Source: an uncultured Bacteroidales bacterium
GTDB lineage: Bacteria > Bacteroidota > Bacteroidia > Bacteroidales > UBA932
DNA: 64,000 nucleotides
Assembly (NCBI GenBank): GCA_944326315.1
Contig: CALVDP010000001.1
Span: 1-64,000 of the forward strand
Reading direction: 5' to 3'
Shown piece after piece: positions 48,636 through 57,672 of this stretch; within the stretch, counting starts at the first letter, position 1; each line of letters opens with the position of its first letter. The notes beneath the pieces were generated by a model. The model worked only from the letters and a program-made list of their open reading frames with translations, was not told the origin of the DNA and did not search any database. A program made the translations under genes and the position numbers.

Positions 48636-50006
48636 TTATTTCTTTGTTTTCACCGTTTTTCTGGCAGCCTGTTTTTTCTCTCCAGCTTCCGGTGCAGTCT
48701 TTTTCACGGACTTCCTGGCCGTTACCTTCCTGACTGTCTTCTTTTCCGCAGTCTCAGTCTTGGCCTTGGCTGGTGCTGCCTTTTTTTCAGCTGCAAAGTT
48801 AACATCTGAAACGGAAATTGCATCATCTACCCTCAAAATAAAATCGCTCAGGACATTCATATAATTTATAAATGCCTCATACGGAGTATCATACGGGTTG
48901 AAATATTTATGAACCGCACCATCCGAGAAGAACTTCGTGCACATATAATAGAAGTGGTCGCTCTCCTGCAGATGTCCGAAATCAGACCAAAGCTGGTCAT
49001 TCTCATCGATGAGGGCTATCTTTTCGGAAACACTGTAAAGCTTCTGGAAAGCGTCGCTCTGGAGTTCGTTTCCAAGCCATGCGGTGATATCCCTCTCTTC
49101 GTCTGCCCATGATATCGGATCAGGAACGTCAAGCTGGGCTACAGCCTTGTGCTTCTTGCCGGCCTGCTCAGGTGTGACGAACTCGAACTCACCGTCCTTG
49201 ATCACCACATCCGGGAAATACCTCATGAAATCGAAGATTCCGCTCTGGGCCTTCTGATGCTCGCCGAATGTCTCGTAATCCATGAAAAGATTGACAATCT
49301 CGTCGTTCTGGGCGGAAGCCTTGATCCAACCGAGGAACTTGTCTCCTGTCAGAGGCCAGTCCTGCCAGTTCTTGTCAGAGAACCTGAAGGCAATGTCATC
49401 GCTCAAGGTATAGTTCCTGAGAAGCAGCTTCAGCTTCGGGGCGAGAGCACCCGAATACACGTAGTTGGGGCTCTTCCAGCCGAGGACATGCTTGGCGCCT
49501 TCGGTAAGCATAGTCTTGAAGCCCATATCATATACCTCGGAGCCTATCTCATCGGAATATACAAGCTCCGTATTGCGGAAAGACTTTGGCGTGACGCCGA
49601 AATAATGCTCGATGGCAGCCTTGTGCTTCTCCACCTGACGTCTGAATTCAGAAGGTGAAGCCACGGAAGCCAGAGAGTGATAATAAGTCTCGGCAAGGAA
49701 TTCCACACAACCTGTCCCGGCAAGCTTGCGGAAGCTGTCTATCACCTCGGGAGCATATCTGTCGAACTGCTCGATTACAGAACCGGAAATGGAAAACGCC
49801 ACCTTGAACTGTCCCTTGTGTGCCCTGATAAGATCGAGCAGAAGTTCATTTGCAGGAAGGTAGCACCGCTGGGCCACCCTTCTCAATATTGTCCTGTTCG
49901 CGAAGTCATCATAATAATGAGAATCTTTCCCGATGTCGAAGAACCTATATAATCTCAATCTGTTGGGCTGGTGTACCTGGAAGTACAGGCAAATACTTTT
50001 TTTCAT
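48636..50006 (-). CDS. GH57 alpha-amylase-type hydrolase with Lys-rich tail
   Basis: A cytoplasmic GH57 family enzyme (456 residues) acting on alpha-glucans. The first GH57 motif is YFQVHQPNRLRLY (residues 8-20); NTELVYSDEIG supplies the probable nucleophile at E147; FMDYETFGEHQ holds the acid/base Asp. Residues 405-456 are an added tail rich in Lys, Ala and Thr (16 Lys in 52 residues, with AEKKTVRKVTARKSVKKTA) like histone H1 or bacterial nucleoid proteins. The catalytic part is about the length of other bacterial GH57 amylases, so the tail looks like an extension. It lies between the GT4 gene and the GT3-GT35 fusion. Confidence 0.88.
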   Translation of the reverse strand: MKKSICLYFQVHQPNRLRLYRFFDIGKDSHYYDDFANRTILRRVAQRCYLPANELLLDLIRAHKGQFKVAFSISGSVIEQFDRYAPEVIDSFRKLAGTGCVEFLAETYYHSLASVASPSEFRRQVEKHKAAIEHYFGVTPKSFRNTELVYSDEIGSEVYDMGFKTMLTEGAKHVLGWKSPNYVYSGALAPKLKLLLRNYTLSDDIAFRFSDKNWQDWPLTGDKFLGWIKASAQNDEIVNLFMDYETFGEHQKAQSGIFDFMRYFPDVVIKDGEFEFVTPEQAGKKHKAVAQLDVPDPISWADEERDITAWLGNELQSDAFQKLYSVSEKIALIDENDQLWSDFGHLQESDHFYYMCTKFFSDGAVHKYFNPYDTPYEAFINYMNVLSDFILRVDDAISVSDVNFAAEKKAAPAKAKTETAEKKTVRKVTARKSVKKTAPEAGEKKQAARKTVKTKK

Positions 50007-50029
50007 CGTATTAAAAATTTAAGTTCAGA

Positions 50030-51322
50030 CTATTTTCCTATTACTGATTCGTATACCTTCTTGATCTTGTATGCGGCATTGTTCCATTTGAGCGCATCCA
50101 CCTCGTCGCGTCCGCAGCGGGCCGCCATGTCCGACATTGCCGGATAGTTAAGCAGGCCGTACATCGCATCCGCCATGGCGTCCACATCCCAGAAATCCAC
50201 CTTGATAGCGTATTTCAGGACTTCGGCCACACCTGACTGTTTGGAAATGATGGAAGGCACATTGGTCTGCATGGCCTCAAGCGGCGATATTCCGAACGGC
50301 TCCGATACCGAAGGCATCACATACACGTCCGACAGGGCGAACATCTTCTGCACGTCAGCCCCGCGGAGGAAGCCGGTAAAGTGGAACCTGTCGGAAATGC
50401 CGAGTCTGGCGACGTGACGAATGCATCTGTTCATCATGTCTCCGCTGCCTGCCATGACAAATCTCACATGGCTGCATCTCTTGAGGACCTTGGCTGCCGC
50501 CTCTATGAAATACTCAGGACCTTTCTGGAAGGTAATACGTCCAAGGAAGGTGACTACCTTGTCCTTGACCCCCCTTTCGACCACGATGTTCTCGCGTCCG
50601 CTGAAATCGACGGCATTGTGCACCGCCACCACCTTGTCAGGGGATATGCCGTACTTGTTGATGACTATGTTCCTGGTGAGTTCGCTCACGGCAATCACCT
50701 TGTCGGCGGCCTCCATTCCCTTTCTCTCCAGGTCATACACCCTTGTATCTATCTTGTCATCGCTGCTCCTGTCGAACGAAGTGGCATGCACATGCACTAC
50801 GAGAGGCTTGCCCGTAAGCTGCTTGGCCGCTATGCCGGCAAGATAGGTAAGCCAGTCATGCGCATGAATCACGTCGAATTCATCGGCATGCTGGAGAGCA
50901 ATGGTCGCACCTACCATGGCATATCTTGCGACCTCCTCCATCAGGTTCTCGCCGTACTTGCCGGAAAACTTGTATTTCTGCCCGTACTGCACCCTGAAGC
51001 TCTTGATCTGCCTCTTGCGCTCCTCTTCCACCATCTTGGTGAAATCCTGCGGGTCGACATAAGGTACCATATTCGACCCGATATGTATGAACTTCACCTT
51101 GCCGAGGAATTCATCGACAGATGTGGATACCGTATCAACAGGGACATCGCTCGCATTAATGATCTTCACGGCGCTCTGGTCTTCATCCCCGGAAGCCGAC
51201 GGCATCACGAAAAGCACCTCGACTCCGTTTGCCGCAAGACCCTTGGTCATACCATAGCAAGCTGTACCCAATCCTCCTGCGATATGAGGAGGAAATTCCC
51301 AACCGAACATCAGAACTTTCAT
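50030..51322 (-). CDS. GT4-type glycosyltransferase of the glycogen locus
   Basis: A 430-residue GT-B glycosyltransferase. The N-terminal MKVLMFGWEFPPHIAGGLG is the start typical of glycogen-synthase-like and GT4 enzymes, HAHDWLTYLAGI is the acceptor loop, and the C-terminal donor site has VVTFLGRITFQKGPEYFIEA and the E-x7-E motif SEPFGISPLEAM. It overlaps the GH133 gene by 4 bases and precedes GH57 by 23 bases, so it is part of the glycogen unit. It may start or extend glucan chains; donor and acceptor are not provable from sequence. Confidence 0.85.
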   Translation of the reverse strand: MKVLMFGWEFPPHIAGGLGTACYGMTKGLAANGVEVLFVMPSASGDEDQSAVKIINASDVPVDTVSTSVDEFLGKVKFIHIGSNMVPYVDPQDFTKMVEEERKRQIKSFRVQYGQKYKFSGKYGENLMEEVARYAMVGATIALQHADEFDVIHAHDWLTYLAGIAAKQLTGKPLVVHVHATSFDRSSDDKIDTRVYDLERKGMEAADKVIAVSELTRNIVINKYGISPDKVVAVHNAVDFSGRENIVVERGVKDKVVTFLGRITFQKGPEYFIEAAAKVLKRCSHVRFVMAGSGDMMNRCIRHVARLGISDRFHFTGFLRGADVQKMFALSDVYVMPSVSEPFGISPLEAMQTNVPSIISKQSGVAEVLKYAIKVDFWDVDAMADAMYGLLNYPAMSDMAARCGRDEVDALKWNNAAYKIKKVYESVIGK

Positions 51323-53283
51323 ATCCTGTCCTCCTTCCTGTATTTTTTCATCAGATAATCAACCCTAAGCAATGCTGCAGTGCTGCATGCAGACGCAATC
51401 GCGCCATGTGCCTCGTGAGGTGGATCCCCGTCATAAAGCTCGGAGAATGCCCCTACGCCATGCTTGTTGATATCCGCATAGAAACCTTCGGTCAGATATT
51501 CGGCCTTCTTGTAGAAATTGTGTCCCATCATCTCGAAACAGATGCTGACATACGGGGCAAGCAGTTCAGGGAATGCGCAGCCCTGGTGATAAGCAAGGTC
51601 CCTGTCTCTCTGCGAGCCTTCATATACTCCCCTGTACATCACATTCCTCGGAGACAATGTCCTGATGCCCCTGCGTGTGACAAGTTCGTTGTTCACGGTA
51701 AGCACGACATCGGACTTGACCATGTCCTCCACCGGAGAATAGTCGAGAGAGATGGCATACAGCTGGTTCGGACGGACATCCATGTTCTGTCCGGAATTGT
51801 CCACATAGTCGGCAAGATACCCTGCTTCGTAGTTCCAGAATATTTTCTGGAAATTGTCTTCGACAAGAGTGCGTACAGGAGCCCATTTCTCAATGAACTG
51901 GTTCTTCCTGGCACCGTATTTCTTCTCCATATCGAGGGCGAAACATATCGCATTGTACCAGAAGGCGTTGGTCTCGACCTGATAGCCGGCCCTCTCGGTG
52001 ACAGGATGTCCGTCCACATAGGCGTTCATCCATGAGAGCGCCACACCGTCCATCTGGGCCCAGAGCAGGCCGTTAGGATGCATGGCGACTTCATTCCTGT
52101 GCCCCGGAGCATAGCTCTCGATTATGCCTTTCAGAGTCTTCCCGTATTTCTTCCACACCCTCTTGGCGGCACCGGATTCACCCTTTTCGTCTTCAAGGTA
52201 ATGGATATACTGCTGTATGGTGTCTGTCAGGCGGAGAGGGGCCTCGACCTGGGTCGTCCTGTGGAACAGTCTGTCCTGCTCGTCGGCGATAAGGTTGTCA
52301 AGGATCTCCTCGAACTCGTCACAGTCTCCGTTGGCATAAAGCGTAAGTCCAGGAAGAGAGATGATGGACTCTCTCAGAAGCCCGGTCTCCAGCCATGAGA
52401 AACCGGCATTGATACGCTTGTGCCCGTTCCTCGAACATTTGAGCATGTCGGCATTCCTGACCAGAAGGTCATGATAGTCATGTATGTCGCCCAGACGCCT
52501 GATGGCATCGGTGAATTTGCGTTTCAATGTCTTGGGATCATCCTCGGCTACGGAAGCGGAGAACACAATGCTGTCTCCCGGCTTCATGGATACCGTGAAG
52601 AATCCCGGCACGAAAAGGTCCTCCCTGCAGTTGAAGCCGCGGCGCATCTCGTCCGAATAAGTTATACCGTTGTACCAGTAAGGAAGAGACTTGAACTGGG
52701 CCTTGGAGCTGATCTGCATGTTCAGATCCGGAAAATCCTCGTAAAGGTTGAAGGACACACCGTTGCGTATCTCCTTATAGTCCGTCCTGGCCACAGGATT
52801 CTGGCTGGTGAGACTGTGCACGCTCCTGAATGCCAGGAATGGCTTGAGCATGAGGGTAGCTTTCTCCGGAGCCGAAATGAGATGATACTTGACGAGCACC
52901 TGGTCAGAGTCCGGAGCCATGACTATGGTCTTGCTGAAAAGGATGTCCCCTACCTTGTAGACAATCTCCGGAGCAGGATCCGCATCGAAGTCGATAATGT
53001 ACTTGTGACCTCTCGGTTCATAGACATCGCCATAGCAGTGGATGCCCAGGTTGAATTGCTTGCCGCCTATCACAAGACTCTCGTCAAGAGACGAAAGCAG
53101 GATGAAATTCCCTCCTCCCAACTTATCTATAGGAACGGCAAGAAGTCCATGGTAACGCCTTGTATTGCAAGTCACTATGGAAGTGTTGCAATAGGCTCCT
53201 GTCTTGTTCGCCACAATGATTTCCCTCTTGAGCGAATACTCCAGGTTTACCAATTCTGACTTGTTGAATTTCAAAAAAGCCAT
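51319..53283 (-). CDS. GH133 glycogen debranching enzyme (amylo-alpha-1,6-glucosidase)
   Basis: A 654-residue debranching enzyme. The N-terminal beta domain (about 1-250) starts LEYSLKREIIVANKTGAYCN and includes CNTRRYHGLLAVP, a hallmark of bacterial and archaeal GDE. The (alpha/alpha)6 catalytic domain (about 280-650) contains RINAGFSWLETGLLRESIISLPGL (in part), NEVAMHPNGLLWAQMDG and RDLAYHQGCAFPELLAPY. It removes the branch stubs left by the phosphorylase. Its last codons overlap the GT4 start by 4 bases, so they are translationally coupled. It is preceded by the branching enzyme with a 28-base gap. Confidence 0.92.
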   Translation of the reverse strand: MAFLKFNKSELVNLEYSLKREIIVANKTGAYCNTSIVTCNTRRYHGLLAVPIDKLGGGNFILLSSLDESLVIGGKQFNLGIHCYGDVYEPRGHKYIIDFDADPAPEIVYKVGDILFSKTIVMAPDSDQVLVKYHLISAPEKATLMLKPFLAFRSVHSLTSQNPVARTDYKEIRNGVSFNLYEDFPDLNMQISSKAQFKSLPYWYNGITYSDEMRRGFNCREDLFVPGFFTVSMKPGDSIVFSASVAEDDPKTLKRKFTDAIRRLGDIHDYHDLLVRNADMLKCSRNGHKRINAGFSWLETGLLRESIISLPGLTLYANGDCDEFEEILDNLIADEQDRLFHRTTQVEAPLRLTDTIQQYIHYLEDEKGESGAAKRVWKKYGKTLKGIIESYAPGHRNEVAMHPNGLLWAQMDGVALSWMNAYVDGHPVTERAGYQVETNAFWYNAICFALDMEKKYGARKNQFIEKWAPVRTLVEDNFQKIFWNYEAGYLADYVDNSGQNMDVRPNQLYAISLDYSPVEDMVKSDVVLTVNNELVTRRGIRTLSPRNVMYRGVYEGSQRDRDLAYHQGCAFPELLAPYVSICFEMMGHNFYKKAEYLTEGFYADINKHGVGAFSELYDGDPPHEAHGAIASACSTAALLRVDYLMKKYRKEDRI

Positions 53284-53311
53284 AATTTAATATATTATAG
53301 GTTAATAATTT

Positions 53312-55342
53312 TCAGTCTATTTTCCTTAGGACCACAGCACAGCGGCTCGGAAGGTAGAGATACAGCGTATGGTCGTATTTCTGATTCCCGTTCGGTGATT
53401 TTTCATCCAAAGAGATATGTTCCTCCCCGGTCTTTATCCTTGAGAATCCGTCAAATTCCGCTTCATCACTGTCCAGCGCCACCCTGTATTTCCCCGGAGG
53501 GGCTGAAAACCCATAGTCTGAAAAGGATAGGCAAGGATTGAAATTGAAGGCAAAGATACAATTTATTCTTTTGAATACTAATATTTTTTTCTCCTCATCC
53601 TGGACAAGCAGCTCAGGACGGTCCTCAAGTATACCCTCTGACTTTCCGAGCCTTATCATCGCATTGTCGAAATTCAGGAGATACCTGTACCTGAGATAGT
53701 CAGGCTCTGAAAGCGACCACTGGCGCCGCGCGTACTTGTACGACCATCCGTTTCCCTCCCTCGGGAAATCTATCCATTCCGGATGCCCGAATTCATTGCC
53801 CATGAAATTGAGGTAGCCGTCTCCGGCGGTAGCCATGGTCACCAGCCTTATCATCTTGTGCAGGGCAATACCCCTGTCCACTATGTCTGACTTGGAATCC
53901 TTGTTCATGGAGAAGTACATCTCCTTGTCCATCAGGCGGAAAATTATGGTCTTGTCACCCACCATGGCCTGGTCGTGGCATTCCGCATAGCTGATTGTCT
54001 TCTCGTCAGACCTCTTGTTGGTAAGCTGCCACCACATCTCGCCCATGCTCCACTTGTCGTCCGGAAGCTCCTTGATCCATTTAATCCAATGATCGGCCAC
54101 ACCCATGCTCATGCGGAAGTCAAAGCCTATACCTCCGGCCTCGAAAGGTGCAGCGAGCCCCGCCATTCCGCTCACGTCCTCCGCAATGGTGAATGCATCG
54201 GGATTCAGCTCATGCACAAGCATATTGGCAAGTGCAAGATAGGTCACTGCGGATTCATCTACCCCGCCGTTGAAATAATTGTCATACCCCACGAAATCCT
54301 TCCCGAGCCCATGGTCCCAGTAAAGCATGCTGGTGACCCCGTCGAAACGGAATCCGTCTATGTGGTATTCCTCCATCCAGTATTTGCAGTTCGACAGCAG
54401 GAAATGCTGGGTCTCGTGTCTTCCGTAGTCAAAACACCTTGAGCCCCACGCAGGATGGCGGCCTCTCGGACCGGAGTAGAAATACATGTCGTCCTTGCCG
54501 TCGAAATTCCCCAGGCCCTCAAGCTCGTTGTCCACGGAATGCGAATGAACGATATCCATCACCACTGCTATGCCGGCTCCATGCGCCTCATCGACCAGCC
54601 GCTTGAATTCCTCCGGAGTGCCGAAACGGGAACTCAAAGCATAGAAATTTGACACCTGATATCCGAAGGACCCGTAATACGGATGCTCCTGCAAGGCCAT
54701 GATCTGAATAGTGTCGTATCCGTCCTTGACGATTCTCGGGAGAACATTCCGGCGGAATTCGTCGAACGTGGACACCTTGCCCTCCTCGGAACTCATGCCG
54801 ATATGGCATTCATAAATGAACGGATGCTCCCGCTTCCCCGGTCTGCCGTGCTTCCACCTGTAAGGCTTGTCCGGATCCCACACCTGGGCCACGAACAGCT
54901 TGGTCTCCGGATCCTGCACAGCCCTTGTGGTATATGCCGGAAGCCTTTCTCCACCGCCTCCGGGCCACTCCACATACAATTTGTAACAAGTGCCGTCGGA
55001 AATGAACATCGAGCCGACACGGATCTCCCAGTTCCCGGAGCCCACGGGCTTGAGCGCATAGGCTTCCGTCCTTTTCCAGTTGTTAAACTCGCCTATAAGA
55101 TAAATCTTGGTGGCGTTGGGAGCCCACTCCCGGAAGATCCAGTCACCCTCCGCAGTCCGGTGCATACCATAATACAGATGGTTGTTCAGTCCCTTTGACA
55201 GGGATCCGTCCGTCTCTATGTCGGCCCTCGCTTCGAGTATGCGCCGGTGACGGGCATCGATGGCATCCTTGTACGGGGCAAGCCACTTGTCCGTCTCGTA
55301 AATCATAGGCATGCCGCCTGCATTCTTCTCGTTTTCCTTCAT
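53312..55342 (-). CDS. glgB: 1,4-alpha-glucan branching enzyme (GH13, eukaryote-like subfamily)
   Basis: Makes the alpha-1,6 branches of glycogen. The 676-residue protein has an N-terminal CBM48 domain (about 55-150, IFREWAPNATKIYLIGEFNNW) and a GH13 barrel. The four signature regions are VVMDIVHSH, DGFRFDGVTSM with nucleophile D334, TIAEDVSGM with acid/base E388, and SYAECHDQ. The wording YGSFGYQVSNFYALSSRFGTP and FMGNEFGHPEWIDFPREGN is close to yeast and animal branching enzymes (subfamily 8) rather than E. coli GlgB. Several N-terminal Met codons could be the start. It begins the glycogen run, downstream of xseB. Confidence 0.93.
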   Translation of the reverse strand: MKENEKNAGGMPMIYETDKWLAPYKDAIDARHRRILEARADIETDGSLSKGLNNHLYYGMHRTAEGDWIFREWAPNATKIYLIGEFNNWKRTEAYALKPVGSGNWEIRVGSMFISDGTCYKLYVEWPGGGGERLPAYTTRAVQDPETKLFVAQVWDPDKPYRWKHGRPGKREHPFIYECHIGMSSEEGKVSTFDEFRRNVLPRIVKDGYDTIQIMALQEHPYYGSFGYQVSNFYALSSRFGTPEEFKRLVDEAHGAGIAVVMDIVHSHSVDNELEGLGNFDGKDDMYFYSGPRGRHPAWGSRCFDYGRHETQHFLLSNCKYWMEEYHIDGFRFDGVTSMLYWDHGLGKDFVGYDNYFNGGVDESAVTYLALANMLVHELNPDAFTIAEDVSGMAGLAAPFEAGGIGFDFRMSMGVADHWIKWIKELPDDKWSMGEMWWQLTNKRSDEKTISYAECHDQAMVGDKTIIFRLMDKEMYFSMNKDSKSDIVDRGIALHKMIRLVTMATAGDGYLNFMGNEFGHPEWIDFPREGNGWSYKYARRQWSLSEPDYLRYRYLLNFDNAMIRLGKSEGILEDRPELLVQDEEKKILVFKRINCIFAFNFNPCLSFSDYGFSAPPGKYRVALDSDEAEFDGFSRIKTGEEHISLDEKSPNGNQKYDHTLYLYLPSRCAVVLRKID

Positions 55343-55378
55343 AAAGTCCAGGTATTTTATACAGGTATTCTATATCAT

Positions 55379-55594
55379 TCAGTTTGTCTCTATGGAATCC
55401 ACTTTAGAGCGTGCCGTCCTCAGATACTTCCTGCATTCGGCTATCAGCGTATCAGCTTTCCTGATATAGCTGTCTATGTCGTCGATGCCGGTCTCGGGGT
55501 CTTCCACCCGGGCCGCTATCTTCTCAAGCTCCGCCACAGCACCGGCATAGTCGAAACCGGTTCCGTCATCTGCTGTCTTTTTCTTTCCTGCCAT
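55379..55594 (-). CDS. xseB: Exodeoxyribonuclease VII small subunit
   Basis: A 71-residue helical protein that binds XseA to form exonuclease VII. FDYAGAVAELEKIAARVEDPETGIDDI matches the family core in part (residues 14-40), followed by a second helix with SYIRKADTLIAECRKYL. It lies 57 bases after the xseA stop, with repeat copy C between, and 36 bases before glgB. The length and pairing with xseA make the call firm. Confidence 0.9.
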   Translation of the reverse strand: MAGKKKTADDGTGFDYAGAVAELEKIAARVEDPETGIDDIDSYIRKADTLIAECRKYLRTARSKVDSIETN

Positions 55595-55606
55595 AATATC
55601 ACAATA

Positions 55607-55691
55607 TAACGATTTCTTCGAAATCTCTTTTCCTTTTGCGTGTCACCCCTCTTAATTTCTTCCTTTATATCCGGGAGAACTTGCATCGGAC
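55607..55691 (+). repeat. Structured intergenic repeat, copy C (overlaps the xseA 3' end)
   Basis: A copy in the same orientation as A. It aligns with A from TAACGATTTCTTCGAAATC through CGTGTCACCCCTCTTAA and GGGAGAACTT to CGGAC, with scattered changes. It keeps part of the segment lost in copy B, showing that the longer form is older. The right part overlaps xseA, whose TAA stop is at 55652-55654; about 12 codons of xseA lie within the repeat. The first 15-bp inverted repeat of A is absent. Confidence 0.75.
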
Positions 55692-56800
55692 AACCTCACG
55701 TCCCTGACCTCGCAATCCACCGTACCGTCGGCGAACATCATGGACACCATCTCCCCGCGGACCCTGCCCGCAGCCCTCTTGAACGGCACCCCTGAAGCAT
55801 CCAGAGCCAGGACATAGCCCCGCTGCAGTATGTTCCTCGGATCTGAAGTCCTTATCCTCGTCTCCAGAAGCTGAAGGGCATTCTCCATCCTGGCTATCTT
55901 GTTCTGGAAGGCAAGCTTGAGCCTTGAGGCGTACGACAGCAGTCGGGCATCCTCATCCACATAATAGCCTATGAGTTCATCGGCAAGGGCAGTCGGCGTC
56001 TTCAGATAATGGTACGCCACCATATCACATACATGATAGTCCTGGTCATGGCCCACCGCCGTGAACACCGGCACCGGGCAACGGGCTATGGCAGCCGCCA
56101 GATCATAGTCGTCATAGCACGCAAGGTCCAGCTTGGCGCCTCCCCCGCGCATTATGAGCACAAGGTCATACGGCTCCGGAGAGGCGGCCACATCCTCCAG
56201 GGCGCCGATTATGGAGGCCGGGGCGGAACTTCCCTGCATGGTGGCAGGAAACAATCCCGGGCTGAACACGAAGCCGTATTCATTTCCCGACAGGTGCATG
56301 GTAAAGTCCCTGTATCCCGCAGCATCCGGGGCGGAAATCACAGCGAGGCGATACGGGAGCACAGGGAGGGCAAGGGCCTTCTGCATATCCATGAGCCCTT
56401 CCTCCTGAAGCCTGGCTATAGTCCGCCTCCTCAACTGTTCACGTTCCCCGAGAGTGAAGTCCGGATCAATGTCATCGATGACAAGCGAAAGCCCGTACAG
56501 CTGGCTGAAATTCACCGAGACGCGGACAAGCACCTTCATGCCTTCGGCCAGGTCCGAGCCAGTCACGGATTTGAAAAATGGAGCCAAAAACCTGAATTTC
56601 GAGCTCCATATCACAGCCTGCGCCTTCGCGACAAGCCCTTCTTCCGAACTTTGCGAGAGTTCCATATAGCAATGACCCGCAGGACGGACCTTAAGGGCAC
56701 TTATCTCCGCCTTCAGCCACACCTTGTCGGGAAAGATGCTCTCGATCCCGGCCTTGAGTCTGGTCTGCAATCCGTAAAGGTCTATGTAATTCTCTTCCAT
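55652..56800 (-). CDS. xseA: Exodeoxyribonuclease VII large subunit
   Basis: The catalytic subunit of exonuclease VII (382 residues). The start at 56800 (MEENYIDLYGLQTRLKAGI) is used because the longer frame only adds unrelated sequence. The OB-fold domain contains VWLKAEISALKVRPAGHCYMEL; the nuclease domain has RLAVISAPDAAGYRDF, LVLIMRGGGAKLDLACYDDYDLA and VPVFTAVGHDQDYHVCDMVA, the conserved GGGxxxDL and GHD motifs. The coiled-coil region is short. The last residues (about LSDASSPGYKGRN) are coded by repeat copy C, so the natural end may have been altered by it. Confidence 0.94.
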   Translation of the reverse strand: MEENYIDLYGLQTRLKAGIESIFPDKVWLKAEISALKVRPAGHCYMELSQSSEEGLVAKAQAVIWSSKFRFLAPFFKSVTGSDLAEGMKVLVRVSVNFSQLYGLSLVIDDIDPDFTLGEREQLRRRTIARLQEEGLMDMQKALALPVLPYRLAVISAPDAAGYRDFTMHLSGNEYGFVFSPGLFPATMQGSSAPASIIGALEDVAASPEPYDLVLIMRGGGAKLDLACYDDYDLAAAIARCPVPVFTAVGHDQDYHVCDMVAYHYLKTPTALADELIGYYVDEDARLLSYASRLKLAFQNKIARMENALQLLETRIRTSDPRNILQRGYVLALDASGVPFKRAAGRVRGEMVSMMFADGTVDCEVRDVRLSDASSPGYKGRN

Positions 56801-56819
56801 ATCAGATGCTATATCCTTA

Positions 56820-56847
56820 CAAAAATAAGAAAAATTTGCCGGACAAA
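56820..56847 (-). promoter_or_regulatory. Candidate promoter for xseA
   Basis: On the minus strand TTTG (56844-56847) is followed by TATTTTTG (56820-56827), a TAnnTTTG match 19 bases upstream of the start codon. The spacer is 16 bases, shorter than the usual 19-21, so strength is uncertain. Confidence 0.45.
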
Positions 56848-56971
56848 CATGCACCCGCACATTGTTTTTTAGGCATTTCGACATCCTTAGCGTATTTCCA
56901 GGCCACATACCTGGAAGCGGTACAAAATTCTTTCTGATTTTTTACAGAATATATCATAAAAATAATAATTT

Positions 56972-57002
56972 TTTGTTATCTTACGCAGATAAATTATCTT
57001 TG
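56972..57002 (+). promoter_or_regulatory. Bacteroidota-type promoter of engB
   Basis: TTTG (56972-56975), 19 bases, then TATCTTTG (56995-57002): both elements of the Bacteroidota primary sigma-factor promoter at the ideal spacing. Transcription would begin near 57010, about 45 bases before engB. It is the clearest promoter in the window and supports the taxonomic call. Confidence 0.8.
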
Positions 57003-57054
57003 CGCCCGTTAAAGGACAGCCCTGGAGGCTGTGTGATGGCAGAAACGGATTGAC

Positions 57055-57660
57055 ATGAAAATTACAGAAGCCCTATTCGCTGGAAGCAGCACCAGAATTT
57101 CCGAAAGGCCCCGTCAGGCTTTTCCGGAATTCGCCTTTATCGGACGGTCCAATGTCGGGAAGTCTTCCCTCATAAACATGCTGTGCAACAACAGCAGGCT
57201 GGCAAAGACATCCTCTACTCCGGGCAAGACCCAGCACGTAAACCATTTTCTGATCAACAGGTCCTGGTATCTTGTGGATCTTCCAGGATACGGATATGCC
57301 AAAATGTCCAAAAACGGGAGACAGAAACTTGCCCAGATCATAAGGAACTACATAAACCTTTCACCGGATCTGGTGCTCCTTTTCGTACTCATAGATTCGA
57401 GGCATGACATCGGCCAGATAGACATGGACTTCCTGAAAGAGCTCGGAGAGAACAATATCCCGTTCGCAATCATCTTCACCAAGGGAGACAAGAACGGCAC
57501 TAACGTCCTTAACGCCCAGATAGAAAAGGACAAGCAGCAGATCCTTGAATTCTGGGAGGAACTTCCGCCCACATTCGTGAGCTCGTCAGTCAGCGGGATG
57601 GGAAAGGAAGAGATACTCAATTACATAGAGACCATACTGAAGCAGATCAGCAACAACTAA
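57055..57660 (+). CDS. engB: Ribosome-biogenesis GTPase YsxC/EngB
   Basis: A 201-residue TRAFAC GTPase needed for assembly of the large ribosomal subunit. The G motifs are plain: FIGRSNVGKSSLINML (P loop), SSTPGKTQHVN (switch I), LVDLPGYGYAKMSK (G3), FTKGDKNG in place of TKxD (G4) and FVSSSVSGMGKEEIL (G5 region). The length is typical. It is the first gene of a run with prs, a small membrane protein and der, with a strong promoter upstream. Confidence 0.95.
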   Translation: MKITEALFAGSSTRISERPRQAFPEFAFIGRSNVGKSSLINMLCNNSRLAKTSSTPGKTQHVNHFLINRSWYLVDLPGYGYAKMSKNGRQKLAQIIRNYINLSPDLVLLFVLIDSRHDIGQIDMDFLKELGENNIPFAIIFTKGDKNGTNVLNAQIEKDKQQILEFWEELPPTFVSSSVSGMGKEEILNYIETILKQISNN

Positions 57661-57672
57661 AACCATATCGAG

